Part shown: positions 54,001 to 63,000 of the stretch, piece after piece | Numbering within the stretch: the stretch's first letter is position 1 | How the letters are laid out: every line of letters starts with the position of its first letter | DNA from: Nematostella vectensis | Lineage: Eukaryota > Cnidaria > Anthozoa > Actiniaria > Edwardsiidae | Reading direction: 5' to 3' | Assembly: GCF_932526225.1 (NCBI RefSeq) | Contig: NC_064035.1 | Location: 14,868,469-14,932,468 of the forward strand | Length of the DNA stretch: 64,000 bases | Notes under the pieces: generated by a model | What the model was told of the DNA's origin: nothing | Seen by the model: the letters and a program-made list of their open reading frames with translations, nothing else | The model's database searches: none | Made by a program: the position numbers and the translations under genes

Positions 54001-57000
54001 GTATGTCCCAGTATCCTTCACTGAAGTGTCTTTCAGCATAAGAGTGATAATTCGACCGTCAAACGTGTAGTCGGAACGTTGATCAGGTGTGAACGGTTTC
54101 CCATCTTTCAACCATTCTATTTTTGAGTCCGGTGTAACATCTGCCTCAAACACAAGTTTTACTTGCTCTTTCTCCTTGACAACAACAGGCTTTGTTATTT
54201 CATGGATAAACACAGGGGCTTGCTTCTTTTCTTTTTTGGGTTCAATCGTTATTTTTACATCACTGGAAGACTGTCCATGTTTGTTAGTTAGCACACATTC
54301 GTAGGTTCCCGAGTCCTTTTGGGTAGCATTTTTAAATGATAACAAAATGTTACGCCCGTCAAAGGAATAATCGGAATTTTCGTCACCTTTGAAAGGTTTT
54401 CCATCCTTGAGAAATTCTATCTTCGAGTCTGGCGTAAGATCTGCCTCAAACACTACTGACACTTGCTCATTTTCGTTGGCTTGAACGGGTTTTACTTCAC
54501 TAGTAAAAGTTGGGGGCTGCTGCTTGTCTTTGGGGATGTCTAATTGAAGAGTATACTCTCCAGGCTTCGCCCCTAATTTGAAAGAAGACACTTCATCTTT
54601 CCCCTTGGGTTTCGCATCTGTGTCATCAAGCTTTATGGCAAGCTCGAAAGGTTTTGTCTCTGTTTTGATAGCAGTGACCTCTTGGATCTTTTCGGAAACC
54701 TCTACTTTATTCTCCTTTAGCTTAAAAGTTGTATCAGGCGCACCTAGCTGAAGATCTACATCAACTGGCTTCATCGACATCTCAGTCACAGCGACTACTT
54801 TTTTCTCAACAACTCTGGTTGGTTCTTTTTTCTCTTGTTCTAAAGCTCTTGCTTTGAGATCAATTTTGTGTGGTTTTGCCCCAAGCTGGAACACAGATAC
54901 CTCTTCTTTTTTCTTCGGTTCTGCTTTAGTACCTAAATGTATACTAACATCCATCGGTTTCATAGCAGTATCTACTGATACAACTTCTTGCTTCTCTATC
55001 TCTATCTCGGTCTTTGCTGGAGGTTTTGCCTCAGGCTTGGAAGGTCCTAGCTGGAATTGAAATTCGCGTGGTTTCCCTCCCAACTCGAGCACAGATATAT
55101 CCTCTTTTCTTGTTACTGGCTCAATTGTAGCTTCATATTTTCCTGTCTCGATTTTGGTTTCCGGAACATCAAGGTTCATGCTAAGTTCGATAGGTTTTGA
55201 TGTTAGCTCAACTACAGATACTTCTTTCTCAACAGGTTTCCCACCGAGGTCGAGGTGAACTTCACCTGGCTTAGCACCGATCTGGAACACAGAAACTTCC
55301 GTCTCTTTTTGTTTCGGCTTGAGTCGAGTTTCTTCTGCCTCTTTTCTTATTACTGGCTCAATTGTAGCTTCATATTTTGCTGTCTCGATTTTGGTTTCCG
55401 GAACATCCAGTTTCATGCTAAGTTCGATAGGTTTTGATGTTAGCCCAACTACAGATACTTCTTTCTCAACAGGTTTCCCACCGAGGTCGAGGTGAACTTC
55501 ACCTGGCTTAGCACCGATCTGGAACACAGAAACTTCCGTCTCTTTTTGTTTCGGCTTGAGTCGAGTTTCTTCTGCCTCTTTTCTTATTACTGGCTCAATT
55601 GTAGTTTCATATTTTGCTGTCTCGATTTTGGTTTCCGGAACATCCAGTTTCATGCTAAGTTCGATAGGTTTTGATGTTAGCCCAACTACAGATACTTCTT
55701 TCTCAACAGGTTTCCCACCGAGGTCGAGGTGAACTTCACCTGGCTTAGCACCGATCTGGAACACAGAAACTTCCGTCTCTTTTTGTTTTGGCTTGGTTCG
55801 AGTTTCTTCTGCCTCTTTTCTTATTACTGGCTCAATTGTAGCTTCATATTTTGCTGTCTCGATTTTGGTTTCCGGAACATCCAGTTTCATGCTAAGTTCG
55901 ATAGGTTTTGATGTTAGCCCAACTACAGATACTTCTTTCTCAACAGGTTTCCCACCGAGGTCGAGGTGAACTTCACCTGGCTTAGCACCGATCTGGAACA
56001 CAGAAACTTCCGTCTCTTTTTGTTTCGGCTTGAGTCGAGTTTCTTCTGCCGCCAGCTTAAACTCTACATCTTTCCTGGTATCTTTGTCAACACGTTTCCC
56101 ACTAAGGTCGAGGTGAATTTCACCTGGCTTAGCGCCCATCTGAAATACAGACACTTCCGTCTCTTTCTTCTCTGTCCTGGTTCTAGCATCTTGTGCCTCC
56201 ATTTTAAACTCAACTGGCTTCATTTCTTTTCCAAGCATAGTGACCTCTACTGGTTTCTTCTCTATTTGTTTAACATCAACAGCTACTGTGTGGACCGACT
56301 CATCAGGGGCACCAAATGGCAAACTTAGCTCGATGGGCTTGAATGTTGTGTCAGTTACAATCATTTCTTTCTTCTTTTCCTCCTCGATAAAGATTGTAGC
56401 TTTGCTTGAAGATTTGCCATACTTGTTTGTGACCATGCATTCGTACGTTCCAGAATCCTTAGCAGAGGCATTCTTAAATGTCAGCATAATATTTTCACCG
56501 TCGAGCCTGTAGTTTGATTTAAAGATTTTACCATCTTTGTAAATGTCAATCTTCGAATCGGATGTTGTAACAGCTTTAAACAAGAGCGTGACGTCTTCTC
56601 CTAGCTTGGCTTTAACTTGTTGCTGTAAGTCGCTTGTGAAAGTAGGAGCCTTCTTTATCGCTGGTGCTATAATTAAAGAAACACTAACTATTAGTAGAGG
56701 TCAAAGTTACTAAAAATTTCTACAGTATGGTTGTTAGAGTTTGTTAGACTACGAAACGCTTTTCTCCTGGTGCAGTTACTCGTACAGATGAATAGGAAAG
56801 CTGTTAAGAATTCCGAAAAGCTATATGTGTATTCGGCCTTATATCAATTGTCCCAGTGTACTAGTTGTTGTGTCCTTGCTTTGCACGGTTAAAAATAGTT
56901 ATCTTGCTTTTATGTGGTACACGTTGAATTGTCATATTTGCGTTATTTTGATATACATGTCATTATTTGTCACGTATAAGTTATTATCAAAAATGTAATG

Positions 57001-60000
57001 GTTTATTTCAGTTAACTTAAACAGGTCTTTTGGTTTTGACTTGTACCTTTGACATCAACGTTGAACTCTTTAGCATTTGCGCCGAGGTCATTTGTTGCTA
57101 CACATTTGTACATTCCACAATCTTCCTTCGTTGCCTTTTTTATAATTAGCTCATATGTGTCTCCTCTTGAAGTTAAAGTCACTCTCTTGCTTGAAGTCAA
57201 TGCCTTGCCGTCTTTGTACCACGCAATAATCGGCTTGGGTCTGCTCTTAATTTTGAAGCTTACTTTGATATCCTGGCCATCCTTGTAGACCATTGGAGCG
57301 GTGATGTCCTTACCCTCGAATTCAGGTGCGATGAGTGGCTCCTTGACTTTTAGGTCCGACTTGATTGTGGTGACTCCACCCTCGTTCGTCGCAATGCATT
57401 TATATGTACCAGAGTCGGTGTACTTAAGACTTTCAATGATCAGTGTATAAACAGGTCTGTCTCCGTCAGTTGACTGGATGATCTTGTACCGCCCACCATG
57501 AGTGATCTTAGTTCCACCATGATACCAGTCAACCTTTGGTAACGGGAAGGCAGACATTTCGACGTCGAACCTTGCTTGACCTCCTTCCACAGACTCTATA
57601 CTCTTCAATGGCGCGATCGCTTCCGGTTTTCTTGTCTTCTGTGTTATACTTATATCTGCTGAGCTGGACGACTCGCCAAATTTGTTAGTCACAATACATT
57701 GGTAGCGCCCAGCGTCCTTTAAGGTAGCATTCTTGAACGCTAGTGTGATGTTGCGCCCATCGAAGGAGAATTCAGAGTTGCCTCCAGGAGTAAATGCTCT
57801 ACCGTCCTTCCGCCACTCGATTTTAGAGTCCTTTGTTGTCACTACTTTGAAGATGAGCTTGAACTCAAAGCCTTCTCGGACTTGTAGTGGCGGCAATTCA
57901 CTTAAGAACGATGGTGGTTCCTCCTTGACTTTCGGCGCTGAGGAGAAAATGCGAATAAACGTTTAGGCCACTAAATTAACGAATTAGGCTAGCGTTTGAG
58001 TTACAATAATAATATGTCCGATACGTATTACTAAGTTGTTAAATAACATTGATAGTTAATACTGCAAGGTGCTAGCGCAGATCTCAAATATTCGTTTCAA
58101 TCCAATTTCAAATTTATCGATGCCAATATTAATTCCAGAACAAGCTGAATTGAATATCAATAAACGTTTTAAGAAAGCTGTCGAAAATGTTTGTTTTGGG
58201 CAAGAATGGATTGTCTGACGAATCAAATAAACCCATCTTATGATAATAACAATAACTGTTTCTCGACATACCTTCTACTTTTAGGTCAAAGCTTTGTGAT
58301 GCTTTTCCCAGTGAACTGACTGCTTGGCAGGTGTAGTTGCCCGAGTCTTCTTTGGTGACCTTGATGATGACCAGTGAATAGGATTCCCCGCGTTGACGAA
58401 GTGAAACTCCGTTCGAGCTACTGATCACGTTACCATCCTTCATCCATGTAACCGTAGGTCTGGGTTTGCCCCTGATGATAAATGTTTTGTTCAGTTCAAA
58501 GCCTTCTTGGGCAGTGACTGACTGGCCCAGGTCTGTACCGTCGAATCGCGGCGCGTGTTCCCTCTCCTGCACACGTATTACGGCCTCTGATGTCTCCACG
58601 CCTAACAGATTTGTGATCACGCACTTGTATGTCCCAGCGTCTTCAGGCCTCAGATTCGTTATGATCAAAGAGCAGCGATCTCCATCTTCAAGGATTTTAT
58701 GCCGCTCACTATCAACGATCAGATCGTAGTCTTTATAAAACTCGACAGTAGGTCTTGGGAACCCACCTATTTTTACATCGAGACGCATATCTGACGATTC
58801 CAAACCTTCAGTTTCTTTTAAACCAACAACGAACGTTGGTATAGCGTCCTTTCTCTTGATAGTGACTTCGGCGGAGCTAGAGGTTGAACCCTGGCTATTG
58901 GTCGCTGTGCATTTGTAGAGACCAGCATCAGAAAGTTTCATTTCTTTGAGCTCCAGAGCGCTAACACTCCCTTCATAAGACGCAACAACGCGATTGTCAG
59001 TATGAACAGGTGTATTGTCTCTAAACCACGTGATAGTTGGTTTGGGCTTTCCAGACACTCTGCAGACTAAGGTGTATTTGTCGCCTTCCTTGATCTGAAC
59101 AGGGAATAGACCAGTGATGAATGAAGGTACTCCTCTCCCCTTTAATTCTGAAATTAAATATAGGATAATCAAAACGTTGTGTTTTAATTAAGGGCCTGTG
59201 GTACTCAAACCATTGATATTACCATTGCTAACAACTAAGCGCATGGGATTTTTGATTTTTGAAGAAATGAAAAAGTTATTACCAAATATGTGGTTTTCGA
59301 AGAACATAAAAATTTCTCGCAGTATCAAAATTTCGCAAATCGGATGCGTGAAGTTTTAGAAAAAAGCGATGTTAAAATGTTTCTGCAAAAAATGATGTTT
59401 GGTTTGAACCTCCGACATGTTTTTTTGTTTGGGGTTACGTGACCATGGGAAGAGTCAGATGACGTCATCACTTATGTCATTTATGTCTAAAACACTTGTT
59501 GAAAGTTCCAAGAGATTTGATAAAAAATAGAAGCTTTTATAAAACAAACAAATTTCCCTAGAAACGGACTCAAAAGATAGTACCATAGGCCCTTAAGATA
59601 TGTTCTCGGTTCCCAGCTCGTTGTGAGCAATCCGGTCTCCGATTAAGCCCAGCTATTGCTGGAAATAAAGCCTAGGTCTATTATGAACGGTATACTATTT
59701 TGAACGATATCCATAAATAGAATTTAAATATAAAAATAATACCCTAGCAGCACGATTGGCGCGAAATAAATCTTCTCTTGTTTATCATAAAATAAAAACC
59801 ACTAAAAAACTAAAAAAAAAACATTTTGATAATTTGAACGCAGGATCTTTTAACCTTAAGCATAATAGAATAATATTTACCTTCAACTTGAATGTCGAAG
59901 GTCCTAAGCGAGACGCCCATCTTGTTTTTTGCTTCGCATTTATACTCTCCCGCGTCATCTGCTGCTGCTTTGAACACACGCAGACGATACACATCTCCAT

Positions 60001-63000
60001 ACGACGTAATCTCCAGTTGATTAGAATCAAACAAGCGACGACCATTTTTGTACCACAAGACTTCCGGTTTTGGGGTTCCCAAAATCTTCAAATTTAACAT
60101 GATCTCATCTTCTTCTTCGAAGACTAGAGGTGCACTTCTTTGTGCTTCGTCGAACTCAGGGGCAAAGAGTTTCTCTTTAACCACAAGAGCAGCTTGTACT
60201 TGACATTTTCCGACAGTATTCTGCGCTACCAGCTTGTACGTACCAGAGTCATCACGCTTCAAATCTCGGACTGTCAACGAATACATGTCCTCATTTTCTG
60301 AGATGCTGAACCGCCCACCATCAGTTAGATGTACAGGGCCACGGTACCACTCAACTCGTGGTTTGGGGAATCCAGTTACACGGACTTCGAAACGTACCTC
60401 ACCGCGTTCCACCTCTTCTGCGTCTTTAATCTCGCCGGCAATTTGCGGTTTCACGTTCCGCTTTCGAACAGTCAACTCTACTTTACTGAAAGCTTTACCA
60501 AGTTCGTTTTGCACGTCACAGATATAAATTCCTTCGTCATCTTTTGTGGCCTTTTGTATGGACAATCTGCTGAAGCGTCCGTCGAAATGTGCAGATATAC
60601 GATCATCAAGCTTCACAAGGGCGTCACCTTTATACCACGTGACAGTTGGCTTGGGATTGACTGAGACTTTACAGACAAGGTCGATGTCGTTACCTTCTGT
60701 TACCTCGACAGGCATCAACTGACTGCTAAGAGATGGGGCATCTCCAGCCTTGGGAGCTGCAAACAGTTTCGAAAAAAAAAGTTTATCGATGATTTATAAA
60801 ATGCATTCGACCCTCTCATAAGCGATAAAAAATAGTCAAAACTTGAACTCATAGATTAAGGTTTATGGATATACGGGATTTAAATTAATAATAGGTTTAG
60901 CATTGTAGACAGTATCGAATTATCTCCTGTCGCGTAAATTGTTTTGGCTAAGGATTAGGGCACATTCGTGATAAATCGCCCTATTTTTTTTGGAGGGGGG
61001 GGGGGGGTTGAAATAAGATCAAGTCCTTAGTACCTGCTTCTCAAATAGTCAAAACTTCAACTCATAGATTAAGGTTTATGGATATACGGGATTTAAATTG
61101 ATAATAGGTTTAGCATTGTAGACAGTTTCAAATTATCTCCTGTCGCGTAAATTGTGTGGGTACATTCGTGATAAATCGCCCTTTTTTTTCGGAGGGGGGG
61201 GGGTTTGAAATAAAATCAAGACCTTAGTACCTGTTTCTCTAATTAAACTGAATGCCTACTTCTCTAATGAACTACAGTCGCAATCTCCCCCAAAAGGTTC
61301 CGTTTCTCATAGCAAAACTGTGGGGGTGAATGGTCCACATTGTAATACAGCTCACCTTCTACTTTCACCATTACTGTTCTGGAGGCTGTGCCCAGCTTGT
61401 TTTTCGCCTCACACCGGTAGATTCCAGCATCATCGGGTACTGCCTTAAAGACAGTGAGTCTGTAGGAGTCCCAGCGTGAAGAGATGCCCATTCTACCAGT
61501 TTGTTGCAAAAAACTGCCATCTTTGTACCAGTTGACGTCTGGTCTAGGATTGCCCCGAATATTCATTATCACGTTCAGCTCTTTTCCGGCCTCCACCGTA
61601 ATAGGCTCACCAGTGTCGTCTTCGACAAACATGGGTGCAATATGTTTGTCTTTCACATTGAGGTTTGCGTGTAAGGTCGCATCGCCGGACTCGTTAGATG
61701 CTACGCAAGTGTACCTACCACCATCTTCGTGCTTCAAGTCACCAACCACCAGAGAGTAAAGATACTCTCCTGGATTCTCAGAAATTTTGTACTTCTCTCC
61801 ATGAATAATTTGCTCTTCTCCGTGCAACCACTCTACCTTCGGGTTTCCCGTAAAATGGACATCAAAGCGGGCTTGGCCGCCTTCGTAACCCTCAATGTCT
61901 CTTATCATTCCGATCGGTTGTGGACGGTTCCCTTTCTTTTTTACTAGTAGTTTAGCTTGACTTGAGGCACTTCCAAAGACATTCTTAGCTAAGCAACTGT
62001 AAGTACCCTGATCTTCAATCTTGGCGTTTAGAAATTTCAATGTACTGTAACGTCCATCGAAGGAAGCCTGCACGCGGTTATCGAGTCGGACAGGGGAACC
62101 ATTTCGCGACCATTCGAATGTTGGTTTTGCCTCAGCTGACAATTTACAGACAAGGCTGACTTCATTACCCTCAAATACTTCAACTGGTCTCAGTTCACTT
62201 ACAAATCGCGGCGCTTTACCATCCACTGAAACAAAAATATATACCACACGTGAGACCATCATTGATGACAGAAATAATTCCTTCCAAAAGCGATCTAAAC
62301 ACATCCAATATAAGAGAATAGCTGAGCTCCCCGTTCTTTAGTGTCAACGATTGTCAAGAACAATTTTAGCAAGATTTACCTTCGACTCGGACATCAAACG
62401 TCCTCGATACCGAACCATGAGTGTTTTTAGCAACACAGCGGTAGATTCCTGAATCATTTAAGCTAGCTTTGTAGATGATCAGGTAGTACATGTTTCCTTT
62501 GGGTATTATCTTGACCAACTGACTCTCCTGCAACTCCTTATCATCCTTGTACCACATCACATCCGGAGTAGGAAAGCCATTGATTGTCAGCATCAAGCTA
62601 ACTTCCTGGCCACCACGTACATATACAGCGTCCTTGACTTCGTCTTCCACAAAGGTGGGAGCACAAGGCCTTCCTGTGACCTCTAGTGTGGCTTGAGAGA
62701 TCGCCTTCCCCGCCTCATTCACCGCCACACATTTATATACACCGCTATCGTGACGCTGCGAATCATTTACTATTAAGGTGAACGTGTGATTCCGACTGTC
62801 CTCCAGCATCTTGTAAATGGTCCCTTCTATGAGTTTGGTTGTTCCGTGATACCATGCAACACGGGGCTTGGGGTTACCCGTAATCTGAACCTCAAACCTT
62901 GTAAGGCTTTTTTCCTCTACCTGTAAATTACTCAGTGGCTTGACTATTACAGGTTTGACTGCTTTTTCATTCACAATCAAGTTGGCGCCACAGGTAGCAG

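Noticed and set aside
55255-56328. Repeated plus-strand open frames of 60-120 codons opposite the PEVK-like repeats
   Set aside because: They are the antisense of the 237-bp tandem repeat and recur with the same period; the sense frame has clear repeat and Ig structure.
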